A stretch of DNA of 64,000 bases. It comes from an uncultured Porphyromonadaceae bacterium (GTDB lineage: Bacteria > Bacteroidota > Bacteroidia > Bacteroidales > Muribaculaceae). The notes beneath the pieces are model-generated. The model ran no database searches. It saw only the letters and a list, made by a program, of their open reading frames with translations, and was not told the DNA's origin. The DNA is taken from assembly GCA_946553045.1 (NCBI GenBank), contig CAMNRO010000005.1, positions 1 through 64,000 on the forward strand, written 5' to 3'. Each line of letters starts with the position of its first letter. Position 1 is the stretch's first letter. Both the position numbers and the translations under genes were made by a program. Of the stretch, positions 17,590 to 26,551 are shown piece by piece.

Positions 17590-17627
17590 AAGATAAAGGT
17601 TCTGTGATATTACGGAACCTTTATCTT
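17590..17627 (-). terminator. Hairpin between lysS and gpsA
   Basis: A perfect 13-bp stem (AAGATAAAGGTTC / GAACCTTTATCTT) with a 12-nt loop, 31 bases after the lysS stop. It may end or attenuate lysS transcription before gpsA. Confidence 0.7.
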
Positions 17628-17658
17628 GCTGTTATTACATTGTAAGGTCTGCGGCGTG

Positions 17659-19389
17659 TTATGCGTTCGCTGCGGCTACCCATTCGGCCACGGTGTCGGG
17701 CGAGGGATTCTTCAGGCCGAGCTTGTGCTTCTTGTTGAGACCGCAGAAGTCCTGGTGGGCTTTGGCGGGGTTGGCCTGGGCGAGGGCGGCAACGGTGAGA
17801 ATGCCGGCCTTCTGGATTACGGGCACCCATTCTTCGGGAACGCCTACGGCTGCGAAAGCTTCGGCGCTGTCGCGCTTCTCTACTTTCTCGGGGCGCATCT
17901 GCGGGAAGAGGAGCACTTCCTGGATTGCGGTCTGGCCAGTCATGAGCATTACGAGGCGGTCCATGCCTATGCCCATGCCCGATGTGGGGGGCATGCCGTA
18001 TTCGAGGGCGCGGATAAAGTCGGCGTCGATAATCATGGCCTCGTCGTCGCCCTTCTCGCCGAGTCGCATCTGCTCTACGAAGCGTTCGTACTGGTCGATG
18101 GGGTCGTTGAGCTCAGAGTAAGCGTTTGCAAGCTCTTTGCCGTTCACCATCAGCTCGAAACGTTCGGTGAGTTCGGGGTTGTCGCGGTGGCGCTTGGTGA
18201 GCGGCGACATTTCGATGGGGTAGTCGGTGATGAAGGTGGGCTGAATGTAGAGGCCTTCGCATTTTTCGCCGAAAATCTCGTCGATGAGCTTGCCTTTGCC
18301 CATGGTGTCGTCGACCTCAATGCCGAGTTCGCGGGCTGTCTTGCGGAGCTGTTCCTCGTCCATGCCGGTGATGTCGACGCCGGTGTGGTCCTTGATGGCC
18401 TGGGCCATGGTCACGCGGGGGAACGGAGCCTTGAAGCTGATGACGTTGTCGCCGACCTTGACTTCGGTTGTGCCGTTGACGTCGAGGCAGATTTTCTCGA
18501 GCATACGCTCGGTGAAGCTCATCATCCAGTTGTAGTCCTTGTAGGCCACATAGATTTCCATGCAGGTGAACTCGGGGTTGTGGGTACGGTCCATGCCCTC
18601 GTTGCGGAAGTTCTTGGAGAACTCATAGACACCGTCGAATCCGCCCACGATGAGGCGCTTCAGATAGAGCTCATCGGCGATTCGGAGGTAGAGGGGAATG
18701 TCGAGAGCGTTGTGGTGAGTGATGAACGGACGAGCCGACGCACCGCCGGGAATGCTCTGGAGGATAGGAGTCTCGACCTCGATGTAGCCTGCGGCGTTGA
18801 AGTATTCGCGCATGGAGGTGTAGACCTTGGTGCGCTTGAGGAATATCTGCTTCACGGCGTCGTTTACCACCAGGTCGACATAGCGGCGGCGGTAGCGGAG
18901 TTCGGGGTCGTCGAAGGCGTCGTAGGTCACGCCGTCCTTCACCTTCACGATAGGAAGGGGACGCAGGCTCTTGCTGAGTACTATGAGCTCCTGGGCGTGA
19001 ACGGAGATTTCGCCGGTCTGGGTGCGGAACACGTAGCCGCGGATTCCGACGAAGTCGCCTATGTCGAGGAGTTTCTTGAATACGGTGTTATAAAGTTCCT
19101 TGTCCTCGCCGGGGCAGATTTCGTCGCGCGATATATATACCTGAATGCGGCCGAAAGCGTCCTGCAGCTCTATGAACGAGGCCTTGCCCATGATACGGCG
19201 GCTCATGATACGGCCGGCGACCGCTATCTCGCGGCGGGGTGCTTCGTCTTCGAAATTCTCTTTTATCTCGTCGCTGTGGCCTGTGACGGTGAATTCTGCC
19301 GCGGGATATGGCTCAATGCCGAGGCGGCGCAGTTCGGCCAGACTGTTGCGGCGTATGGCTTCCTGTTCGCTGAGTTCGAGTGGATTCAT
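17659..19389 (-). CDS. lysS: Lysyl-tRNA synthetase, class II
   Basis: 576 residues from the ATG opening [14 protein letters not shown] (an ATG two codons earlier is less like the family). OB-fold anticodon-binding domain (residues 55-160), then the class II core with motif 2 [15 protein letters not shown] and motif 3 [12 protein letters not shown]. After the core comes an extra tail of about 70 residues (from [17 protein letters not shown]), helical and resembling a helix-hairpin-helix domain, which E. coli LysS lacks and Bacteroidetes enzymes often have. A TATCTTTG box lies 24 bases upstream. Confidence 0.96.
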   Translation of the reverse strand: MNPLELSEQEAIRRNSLAELRRLGIEPYPAAEFTVTGHSDEIKENFEDEAPRREIAVAGRIMSRRIMGKASFIELQDAFGRIQVYISRDEICPGEDKELYNTVFKKLLDIGDFVGIRGYVFRTQTGEISVHAQELIVLSKSLRPLPIVKVKDGVTYDAFDDPELRYRRRYVDLVVNDAVKQIFLKRTKVYTSMREYFNAAGYIEVETPILQSIPGGASARPFITHHNALDIPLYLRIADELYLKRLIVGGFDGVYEFSKNFRNEGMDRTHNPEFTCMEIYVAYKDYNWMMSFTERMLEKICLDVNGTTEVKVGDNVISFKAPFPRVTMAQAIKDHTGVDITGMDEEQLRKTARELGIEVDDTMGKGKLIDEIFGEKCEGLYIQPTFITDYPIEMSPLTKRHRDNPELTERFELMVNGKELANAYSELNDPIDQYERFVEQMRLGEKGDDEAMIIDADFIRALEYGMPPTSGMGIGMDRLVMLMTGQTAIQEVLLFPQMRPEKVEKRDSAEAFAAVGVPEEWVPVIQKAGILTVAALAQANPAKAHQDFCGLNKKHKLGLKNPSPDTVAEWVAAANA

Positions 19390-19412
19390 AATCATTATCT
19401 TGCTTTAACTCG

Positions 19413-19420
19413 CAAAGATA
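19413..19420 (-). promoter_or_regulatory. -7 box (TATCTTTG) for lysS
   Basis: Perfect minus-strand TAnnTTTG match 24 bases before the lysS ATG. It lies just upstream of the stop-proximal end of the next gene, so lysS has its own start. Confidence 0.65.
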
Positions 19421-19431
19421 CGAAAAATTCG

Positions 19432-21195
19432 TCATATACTCCGCAGAGAGTCTACAAATTCGCCCATGCTGCCTTTGCGTTCGTTGCGGAAGGACATGTC
19501 GGTGTAGATGGTGGCGCAGAGCGGGCTCGCCTCTTTGAGCGAACGCCATTCGGCCCAGAGGGCGTCGTAGGCGGCTATCGAGCGGCGTATTTCGGGCTGA
19601 AGAGATGTGTCGCCGCCGGCGTAGAGGTGGCTGTAGATCATCAGGCGCCACATTTCGCGTATCAGATGATATTTTATGCGCCCGTAGGTGCACGACACGT
19701 CTATGGCCTCCTTCAGCGCCGGGTCGTCGCAGTCTATCTGGCGCGACATTGCCTCGATGGCTGCCCACATGTGTGCGGCTTCGTCTTTCTCGGCCAGCAC
19801 TTTGCCGGCGGCATTGGCCGCAAGTATGGCATCTATGACGTGGCCGTTGGCCGAGGCGCTGAAAAATTCGTCGCGCGTCCACCATACGTCGTTGTGGGTG
19901 TAGCTGTTGCAGTGGCCTTTGCGCACGGCCTCGACGCTCATCAGCGCAATCTGGCGGAAGAGGTAGGCATTGTAGCCATGGAGCGATATGCTGTCGCAGA
20001 ACTCGCGGAATATGTCTTCTTCGGAGCGCGAGGTGTCGGCCGCCCAGCGCGCCACAACGAAGGTGTTGAGGTCGGTCCATATCTCATGGTTTATGTACGG
20101 ACCCTGCCAGCCTCCGCCGTGCGACCATGTCATGACGCCCTTGAGCAGCCCCGTGCCTGCGACGTCGCGCAGTCCGCGCGGCGCATCGGGCGCATTGTCG
20201 CGGCCGGTGAAGCGGTGGGTGCCGAATTCTATGTCGAGCGCCGTCTCCGGCCAGCCGTCGATTACGCCTTTTGCCGTGTAGTAGGGGTGGGCGCCTTTGC
20301 CGTAGGCCTCCATGCGCGACTGCGACTCGACCACCTGCTGGTGCCGCCCGCGGCCCAGGGCCGGGTTGAAGGGTGTCATGCGGTGATAGTCGTTCTGCTG
20401 GTATTTGATGGAGAAAAAGAGCAGCGGGTGCGGCTCTACGGCGTCGGTCACGCTCAGATAGAAGTCGGGGTTGTTGTGGAAGTTATATCCGAAATCCCAT
20501 GTGCGGTAGAATAGCTTCTTGCCGCGTTTCACGCACACTTCCTCGCGGAGCAGGCTGATGAGGTCTATGTGGTCGGCGACGGCGTCTTTGCCACCGCGTA
20601 TAGGACTGCCGCCCATATGGAAGGGAGTGTCGTGCAGATATGTCTCGCCAAAGCGCAGGGTAATGCCTCCGAGGGCCGGGAAGCGCTCGAAAATGCGGTC
20701 TATCTGATAGCATAGCAGGCGGCGGGTAGTCTCGCGGCTGATGTCGGGCTTGCGGGCGCGTTCGTTGCTTCCGCCTGTGCCTGCCACAGAGCCCGCTCCG
20801 CGGATTGAGTCGCCGTAGAGCTCCCATACCGAGGCCGGAAAGACGAGGAAGTCGGTGAAGGGGTAGACTGGCACTTCCGCCGCCTCATAACGGGCAAGCA
20901 TGGAGTCTATCCGGGCGGCTTTTGCGTCTATCCAGCGGCGTTCGTCGCTGCCTGCAGGGGTCAGGCGGCTGTCGAAGCCCGCGTAGTCTATGGCGCAGTT
21001 TATGTGCCAGTGTGTCACGGTGCCGCTGAATCCGGCGCTTTTCAGAAATTCGGGCGAATTATATTTGGTTTCGAATGGTGCTTCGCCGGGATTGTTGTGC
21101 ACCATGTCCATGATTTCCGGCAAAGATTCGGCTTTGGCTACGAGCGATGCAAGCGACAGAGACATCACGAGCCCATATTTTAAGAGTTTTAGCAT
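19432..21195 (-). CDS. Secreted protein of unknown function, possible TIM-barrel glycan-active enzyme
   Basis: 587 residues with a signal peptide (MLKLLKYGLVMSLSLASLVAKA). I do not recognise a named family. Visible features are barrel-like alternating strands and helices in residues 40-360, with acidic residues at strand ends (GGITLRFGETYLHD, FYRTWDFGYNF, ALDIEFGTHRF), many aromatic residues, and a mainly helical C-terminal 200 residues. This layout resembles bacterial alpha-glucuronidase-like proteins, with a barrel plus helical C-domain, but I cannot confirm it. It lies upstream of lysS (42 bases) and downstream of the arginine operon terminator. Confidence 0.6.
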   Translation of the reverse strand: MLKLLKYGLVMSLSLASLVAKAESLPEIMDMVHNNPGEAPFETKYNSPEFLKSAGFSGTVTHWHINCAIDYAGFDSRLTPAGSDERRWIDAKAARIDSMLARYEAAEVPVYPFTDFLVFPASVWELYGDSIRGAGSVAGTGGSNERARKPDISRETTRRLLCYQIDRIFERFPALGGITLRFGETYLHDTPFHMGGSPIRGGKDAVADHIDLISLLREEVCVKRGKKLFYRTWDFGYNFHNNPDFYLSVTDAVEPHPLLFFSIKYQQNDYHRMTPFNPALGRGRHQQVVESQSRMEAYGKGAHPYYTAKGVIDGWPETALDIEFGTHRFTGRDNAPDAPRGLRDVAGTGLLKGVMTWSHGGGWQGPYINHEIWTDLNTFVVARWAADTSRSEEDIFREFCDSISLHGYNAYLFRQIALMSVEAVRKGHCNSYTHNDVWWTRDEFFSASANGHVIDAILAANAAGKVLAEKDEAAHMWAAIEAMSRQIDCDDPALKEAIDVSCTYGRIKYHLIREMWRLMIYSHLYAGGDTSLQPEIRRSIAAYDALWAEWRSLKEASPLCATIYTDMSFRNERKGSMGEFVDSLRSI

Positions 21196-21255
21196 AAAAT
21201 ACTATTTGAGCCCCTGTGGTGTCGGTTGTCTAAGATGTTGATACTTCATAAACTG

Positions 21256-21290
21256 ACTTTGGGGCATATTCGCGAAATATGCCCCAAAGT
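21256..21290 (-). terminator. Terminator of the arginine operon
   Basis: A perfect 15-bp stem (ACTTTGGGGCATATT / AATATGCCCCAAAGT) with a 5-nt loop, 27 bases after the argH stop on the minus strand. Confidence 0.8.
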
Positions 21291-21317
21291 TAAATATAAT
21301 CCTATAAACGGCAAAAA

Positions 21318-22616
21318 TTATCCGAAGATTTTCATCACCGCCGCCATTTTTCCGGCAATTTCGGCGGTGGCAAGATTGCCTGCGCTGCCGAGATGAGTGT
21401 GGTGCACCTCTCGGACAGGTCTGTAGGTGCCGTTCTGCACTTCTTCGCCTACTTTTCTGTAGGCTTCGCGGAAAGGCACGCCCGAAAGGACAAGCCGGTT
21501 GACTTCCTCGACGGTAAAGAGGTAGTCGTAGCGGCCATCGTCGGTGATATTGTCTTTCACAATTATGTGGGCGAGCATGAAATCGGCCATTTCCAGACAG
21601 TCGGCCATCTCGTCGATAGCCGGGAAGAGTATGTCTTTCATCAGCTGCAGGTCGCGGTTGTAGCCAAGGGGCAGATTGGCGGTGAGGAGCGCCAGCTCGT
21701 TCGGCACCGACTGCAGGCGGTTGCATTTGCCGCGCATTATCTCGAACACGTCGGGATTCTTTTTATGAGGCATTATGCTCGAGCCGGTCGTAAGTTCGTC
21801 GGGGAAGCTTACGAAGCCGAAATTCTGGCACATCCACATGCACACGTCCATCGCCAGGTGGCCCAGCGTGGAGGCTATCGCCGCTATTGCCGCCGCTACG
21901 GCGCGTTCGGTCTTTCCGCGGCTCATCTGCGCGGCCACCACATTATAGTGAGGCGCGTCGAAGCCGAGCAGCCGCGTTGTCATCATTCTGTCGAGAGGGA
22001 AGCTGCTTCCGTAGCCGGCCGCAGAGCCCAGAGGATTCTGATTGGTAATGCGGTAGGCGGCGGCAAGCAGCTGCATGTCGTCGGTAAACGCTTCGGCATA
22101 TGCGCCGAACCATAGCCCGAACGACGACGGCATGGCAACCTGCAGATGCGTGTAGCCGGGCATGAGTTTTTCCTTGTGCTCTTCCGATAGAGCCTGAAGG
22201 CGGCCGAAAAGCTTGTCGACGGCGGCGGCAAGGCGTTTCAGCTCGTCGCGCATGAAGAGTTTGAGGTCTACCAGCACCTGGTCGTTGCGCGAGCGGCCCG
22301 AGTGTATCTTCTTGCCGAGGTCGCCGAGGCGGCGGGTGAGCATGAGCTCTATCTGTGAGTGCACGTCTTCAATCTCAGGCTCTATCTCGAACTCGCCGCG
22401 CTCTATCACGGCGGCAATCTCGCCGAGGCCTTCGAGCAGCACTGGCAGTTCCTCCGGGCCCAGCAGACCTATGCTTTCAAGCATTTTTATATGAGCCATC
22501 GAGCCCTCCACATCGTAGCGCGCAAGCCGGAGGTCGAGCTCGCGGTCGCGGCCGACGGTGAACTGTTCTATCATTTTGTCGGGCTCGAAGCCCTTGCTCC
22601 AAAGTTTTGTTTCCAT
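21318..22616 (-). CDS. argH: Argininosuccinate lyase
   Basis: 432 residues. Splits argininosuccinate into arginine and fumarate, the last step of the pathway. The start METKLWSKGF matches the usual ArgH N-terminus. Conserved blocks: SGRSRNDQVLVDLKLFMRDE, PGYTHLQVAMPSSFG (catalytic His) and the signature GSSIMPHKKNPD with the mobile-loop Ser. Last gene of the operon. Its first 46 bases overlap the end of argE in another frame, an unusually long overlap that implies coupled translation. Confidence 0.96.
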   Translation of the reverse strand: METKLWSKGFEPDKMIEQFTVGRDRELDLRLARYDVEGSMAHIKMLESIGLLGPEELPVLLEGLGEIAAVIERGEFEIEPEIEDVHSQIELMLTRRLGDLGKKIHSGRSRNDQVLVDLKLFMRDELKRLAAAVDKLFGRLQALSEEHKEKLMPGYTHLQVAMPSSFGLWFGAYAEAFTDDMQLLAAAYRITNQNPLGSAAGYGSSFPLDRMMTTRLLGFDAPHYNVVAAQMSRGKTERAVAAAIAAIASTLGHLAMDVCMWMCQNFGFVSFPDELTTGSSIMPHKKNPDVFEIMRGKCNRLQSVPNELALLTANLPLGYNRDLQLMKDILFPAIDEMADCLEMADFMLAHIIVKDNITDDGRYDYLFTVEEVNRLVLSGVPFREAYRKVGEEVQNGTYRPVREVHHTHLGSAGNLATAEIAGKMAAVMKIFG

Positions 22617-23680
22617 TCTATGTTGCGTATAAGGAGGGGGTATTTTTCTATCGCTTCTGCTATTTCGTCGATGAGCACGTATTCGTCGGCCGTGTGCGAC
22701 CTTGCCGACTGCCCGGGGCCGATTTTCATCGACGGAAGGTCGTGCATGAGCGCCATGTCGCTCGTCGTGGGGCTTACGAAGGGTGCCAGGCCCATGCCGG
22801 CGGCCGCTTTTACCAGCGGGTGACTTTCATCTATGACCGAGGCCTGCACGCGGGTGGAGCGGGGCGTGAGCTCCGACCAGCGCACGGCTTCCTGCAGTAT
22901 CCGGGCCGTCTCGGCGTTGGTGTAGGCGTCGGTGGTGCGCACGTCTACCACAAAACGGCACTCTGCGGGCACCACATTGTGCTGGCTGCCGGCCTCAATC
23001 TGTGTCACATTGATTTTCACCGGACCCAACAGCGCCGATTCGGCCGGAAATCGGAAGGAGCGCAATGTCTCGATGTCTTCGATGGCGCGGTAGAGGGCAT
23101 TGATGCCTTCGTTGCGGGCGGCATGGCCGGCTACACCGCGTGTGAGGCCGTCGAGCACCACCAGACCGCGCTCGGCCACAGCGGGCCGGAAGCCTGTCGG
23201 CTCGCCCACGATTACCATGTCGGGGCCGATGCCGAGTCTTTTGATTTCGGGCAGAAACGCGCGCATGCCAAGCTCTCCCATCACTTCCTCGGCCGCAGTT
23301 ATGGCCACAATGAGGTTGAACGGAAGTTCCTCGCCGCTCAGAGCGAGAAAGGCCGAGAGGAGGCACACGGCCGAGGCGCCGGCGTCGTTGCTGCCGAGAC
23401 CGTAGAGACGTCCGTCTTCAATGTCTGGCTTGTAGGGGTCGCGCGTGTATTGCGGCGAGGGCTTTACGGTGTCGTGATGGCTGTTGAGCATCAGAGTGGG
23501 GCGTTCGGGGTCAAAGCCGGGCGCCACGGCCCATACGTTGTTGTGGAAACGGCGCACATCGGCTCCTCGCTCATGCAGCCAGTCGTAGATGAGGGCGGCG
23601 GTGCCGTCTTCAGCCCTCGACGGGGAGGGGATTGCAATCAGACCTTTGAGAAGGTCGACTGCTTCGTCGGTGCGGTTCAT
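22571..23680 (-). CDS. argE: M20-family deacylase of arginine biosynthesis (ArgE-like)
   Basis: 369 residues, zinc-dependent M20 peptidase fold. Metal ligands are visible as NSHHDTVKP (His and Asp), the bridging Asp in GLGSNDAGAS, and the catalytic Glu pair in ITAAEEVMGE. In the Bacteroidetes pathway the acyl group stays on until after carbamoylation, so the expected substrate is N-succinyl- or N-acetyl-citrulline rather than acetylornithine; this is inference from the neighbouring argF'. The gene starts 4 bases after argB and its 3' end overlaps argH by 46 bases. Confidence 0.85.
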   Translation of the reverse strand: MNRTDEAVDLLKGLIAIPSPSRAEDGTAALIYDWLHERGADVRRFHNNVWAVAPGFDPERPTLMLNSHHDTVKPSPQYTRDPYKPDIEDGRLYGLGSNDAGASAVCLLSAFLALSGEELPFNLIVAITAAEEVMGELGMRAFLPEIKRLGIGPDMVIVGEPTGFRPAVAERGLVVLDGLTRGVAGHAARNEGINALYRAIEDIETLRSFRFPAESALLGPVKINVTQIEAGSQHNVVPAECRFVVDVRTTDAYTNAETARILQEAVRWSELTPRSTRVQASVIDESHPLVKAAAGMGLAPFVSPTTSDMALMHDLPSMKIGPGQSARSHTADEYVLIDEIAEAIEKYPLLIRNIEWKQNFGARASSPTK

Positions 23681-23684
23681 GGCC

Positions 23685-24476
23685 TCAGGCGCTTATTACG
23701 GTTCCGACACTGCCGAGAATCGAATCGCTACGGCATATCCTCACGCTCGCCACACCCTGGCGGATAGCTGAGAAGGCGTTGTCAATCTTGGGTATCATGC
23801 CTTTGCTGACAATGCCGTCTTTTTTCAGGCTTTCGTAAAGCGAGGGCGTAATCGACGGTATGAGCGAGTCGGGATTGTCGGTATCGGCCATCACACCGGG
23901 CATCTCGAAGCAGAATGTGAGGTCTACGGGGCCTATGCGGGAGGCCACAATGGCTACGGCCGAGGCCACGGAGTCGGCATTGCAGTTGAGAAGGTTTCCT
24001 TCGCCGTCGTGGCAGATGGCGCAGAAAACGGGCATGACGCCGTCGTCGAGCAGGGAGGCTATCAGGCTGTCGTTGACGGCCATAGGGTCGATGTCGCCGA
24101 CAAAGCCGTAGTCGATAGGCTCGGGCGGCCGGCGGCGGGCCGGAATCATGTTCCCGTCGGCGCCGCACATGCCGATGGCGTTGGTGCCTGCGGCCTGGAG
24201 GCGCGCCACTATGCGCTTGTTTATCAGCCCGGCGTAGACCATGGTGACGACGTCGATGGTAGCGGCGTCGGTGACGCGCCTGCCCTCTATCATCGTGGTG
24301 GGAATGTCGAGGCGGGCGCTGAGGCGTGTAGCCTCCTTTCCGCCGCCGTGCACAAGTATCCGGGGCCCTTCCATGCGGGCCAGGTCGTGAATCAGCGCAT
24401 CGAGGGCGGCGGGATTGTCGATTACGTTCCCGCCGACCTTGATGACATTGATGTGTGTGCCTGAATCGGTCTTCAT
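23685..24476 (-). CDS. argB: N-acyl (acetyl/succinyl) glutamate kinase
   Basis: 263 residues, amino-acid kinase fold. Phosphorylates the gamma carboxyl of N-acylglutamate. KVGGNVID near residues 12-19 and LVHGGGKEATRLSARL near 42-57 form the ATP and substrate loops. NADSVASAVAI is the second binding region. In Bacteroidetes operons of this type the substrate is thought to be N-succinylglutamate. It overlaps the end of argF' by 4 bases (ATGA). Confidence 0.93.
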   Translation of the reverse strand: MKTDSGTHINVIKVGGNVIDNPAALDALIHDLARMEGPRILVHGGGKEATRLSARLDIPTTMIEGRRVTDAATIDVVTMVYAGLINKRIVARLQAAGTNAIGMCGADGNMIPARRRPPEPIDYGFVGDIDPMAVNDSLIASLLDDGVMPVFCAICHDGEGNLLNCNADSVASAVAIVASRIGPVDLTFCFEMPGVMADTDNPDSLIPSITPSLYESLKKDGIVSKGMIPKIDNAFSAIRQGVASVRICRSDSILGSVGTVISA

Positions 24477-25426
24477 AGCGTCTCGAGCATGCGTTTGATT
24501 ACAGTCTGGGCCGAAATCTCACGGTTTGCCGCTTCGGGAATGACGAGGCTGGCGGGCGACTCGATGACATCGTCGGTGACAATCATATTGCGGCGCACAG
24601 GCAGACAGTGCATGAAGAAGGCATTGTTGGTGAGCTTCATCTTGGCCGAGTCGATGGTCCAGCTGCGGTCTGTAGACAGAATCCGGCCATAGTCCGGGTC
24701 GGCGAAGGCCGACCAGTTTTTGGCATAGACGAAGTCGGCGCCTTCGAGGGCATGGTTCTGGTCATAGTCTATTTTCGCACCGCGGGTGAAGCGTTCGTCG
24801 AGCTCATAACCCTTGGGGTGTGTCACGGTTACGTCGTATCCGGCGGCTACCATCCATTCCACGAAAGAGTTGGGCACGGCCTGCGGCAGCGCTTTGGGGT
24901 GAGGCGCCCAGGTGAGCACCACTTTGGGCCGCTCGGTCTTCTTGTGCTCTTCTATGGTGATGAGGTCGGCGAAGCTCTGCAGGGGGTGTCCGGTGGCGGC
25001 TTCCATGCTGAATACGGGGCGTCCCGAGTGGCGTATAAACTGCTCGAGCACCATCTCGCTGTAGTCTTCGGCCTTGTCTTTGAGCGAGGCGAACGAACGG
25101 ACGCCGATGATGTCGCAGTAGCTTCCCATCACGGGTATTGCTTCGAGCAGATGTTCGGCCTTGTCGCCGTCCATCACGACCCCGCGCTCGGTCTCGAGCT
25201 TCCAGGCGCCCTGGTTCACGTCGAGAACCATCACATTCATACCCAGGTTCATGGCCGCCTTCTGAGTGCTCAGACGCGTGCGCAGGCTGGAGTTGAAGAA
25301 AATCATGAGCAGAGTGCGGTTTCGGCCCAGGTCGGTGTGGGCGAAACGGTTGCGTTTTATCTCGAGGGCCTCGGCGACAGCCTGGCGCAGGTCGCCGATA
25401 TCCGATACGTTGGTAAACTTATTCAT
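24473..25426 (-). CDS. argF': N-succinyl/N-acetyl-ornithine carbamoyltransferase
   Basis: About 317 residues from MNKFTNVSDIGDL; an ATG two codons earlier (25432) is the alternative. Transfers the carbamoyl group from carbamoyl phosphate to an acylated ornithine. Family marks: FFNSSLRTRLSTQKA in place of the STRTR loop, QGAWKLETERGVVMDG, IRHSGRPVFSMEAATGHPLQ and HCLPVRRN. In the Bacteroides fragilis enzyme, Pro90 selects succinyl over acetyl ornithine. Counting from MNKF, residue 90 here is Ala (MDGDKAEHLLE). The rest matches the succinyl type, so substrate preference is uncertain. It overlaps argD by 8 bases. Confidence 0.92.
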   Translation of the reverse strand: MNKFTNVSDIGDLRQAVAEALEIKRNRFAHTDLGRNRTLLMIFFNSSLRTRLSTQKAAMNLGMNVMVLDVNQGAWKLETERGVVMDGDKAEHLLEAIPVMGSYCDIIGVRSFASLKDKAEDYSEMVLEQFIRHSGRPVFSMEAATGHPLQSFADLITIEEHKKTERPKVVLTWAPHPKALPQAVPNSFVEWMVAAGYDVTVTHPKGYELDERFTRGAKIDYDQNHALEGADFVYAKNWSAFADPDYGRILSTDRSWTIDSAKMKLTNNAFFMHCLPVRRNMIVTDDVIESPASLVIPEAANREISAQTVIKRMLETL

Positions 25427-26549
25427 TGTCAAACATTTTTCTGAGGTGAGAAAGAAAATGGTCGGCCTGCTCTGCGGTCAGGCCGAGGGCCGGAAGAAGG
25501 CGGACGGTGTTCGGACCCGCGCCGCCGGTGAATATGTGGTGGTCGAAGAGCAGGGCGCGGCGGAATTCGGATGCCGGCTGCTCGACGTCGAAGCCTATCA
25601 TCAGGCCGCGGCCGCGCACATTGTGCGCTCCTTCGACGGCTTGCAGCTGCGACAGGAGATAGCTGCCTGTGGCGGCGGCGTTCTCGACGAGGTTTTCGTC
25701 GCGCATCACCTCGAGCACGGCTATGGCGGCCGCACATGCGAGGTGGTTGCCGCCGAAGGTGGTGCCGAGCATGCCTTTGCGGGCCTCGAAGGCCGGCGAT
25801 ATCAGCACCGCCCCCATGGGGAAGCCGTTGGCAATGCCTTTGGCGCAGGTTATGATCTCGGGGCGTATGCCGGCATACTGATGGGCGAAGAATCTGCCCG
25901 TGCGGCCGTAGCCGCTCTGGATTTCGTCGAGGATAAGGACGGTGCCGGTCTCTTCGGTGAGGCTGCGCAGGGCGCGCAGATAGTCATCGTCGGGCATGCG
26001 TATGCCGGCGACACCCTGTATGCCCTCTACAATCATGGCGCAGTACTGTCGGGTCTCGAGGGCCTCGCGTGCGGCCTCGATATCGTTGAGGTCAACGAAA
26101 TCTACCGCGTCGGTGCGGTTGAAGGGCGACTGGATTGCGGGGTTGTCGGTTGCAGCGACAGCGCCCGAGGTGCGGCCGTGAAAAGCCTTGCCTACCGCCA
26201 GAAGCTTGCGGCGTCCGTTGGCGAAAGAGGCCAGCTTGATGGCGTTTTCGTTTGCCTCGGCGCCTGAGTTGCACAGGAAGAGGCTGTAGTCGTCATAGCC
26301 GCTGAGTTCGCCCAGGAGGTCGGCGAAACGCTGCTGGAGCGAATTTTCTACAGAGTTGGAGTAGAAGCCCAGCCGCGCCGCCTGCCCGGCTATGGCCTCG
26401 ACATAATGCGGGTGTGCGTGGCCTATGGATATTACGGCATGGCCGCCGTAGAGGTCGAGATATTCGGTGCCGTCGGCTGTGTAGACATACGAGCCGCAGG
26501 CCCGCACCGGTTCGATGGGGTATAATGAATAAACGTCGAATAATTGCAT
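25419..26549 (-). CDS. argD: Acetyl/succinyl-ornithine aminotransferase
   Basis: 376 residues, class III PLP aminotransferase that makes N-acylornithine from the semialdehyde. The PLP Asp is in LILDEIQSGYGRTG, and the Schiff-base Lys is in CAKGIANGFPMGAV. DLYGGHAVISIGHAHP at the N-terminus and NSGAEANENAIKLA are typical. It follows argC by 2 bases and its 3' end overlaps argF' by 8 bases. Confidence 0.95.
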   Translation of the reverse strand: MQLFDVYSLYPIEPVRACGSYVYTADGTEYLDLYGGHAVISIGHAHPHYVEAIAGQAARLGFYSNSVENSLQQRFADLLGELSGYDDYSLFLCNSGAEANENAIKLASFANGRRKLLAVGKAFHGRTSGAVAATDNPAIQSPFNRTDAVDFVDLNDIEAAREALETRQYCAMIVEGIQGVAGIRMPDDDYLRALRSLTEETGTVLILDEIQSGYGRTGRFFAHQYAGIRPEIITCAKGIANGFPMGAVLISPAFEARKGMLGTTFGGNHLACAAAIAVLEVMRDENLVENAAATGSYLLSQLQAVEGAHNVRGRGLMIGFDVEQPASEFRRALLFDHHIFTGGAGPNTVRLLPALGLTAEQADHFLSHLRKMFDNE

Positions 26550-26551
26550 GG

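Noticed and set aside
17626-20514. 962-codon plus-strand ORF opposite lysS
   Set aside because: Crosses lysS and the neighbouring gene in antisense; composition is an artefact of GC-rich codons.
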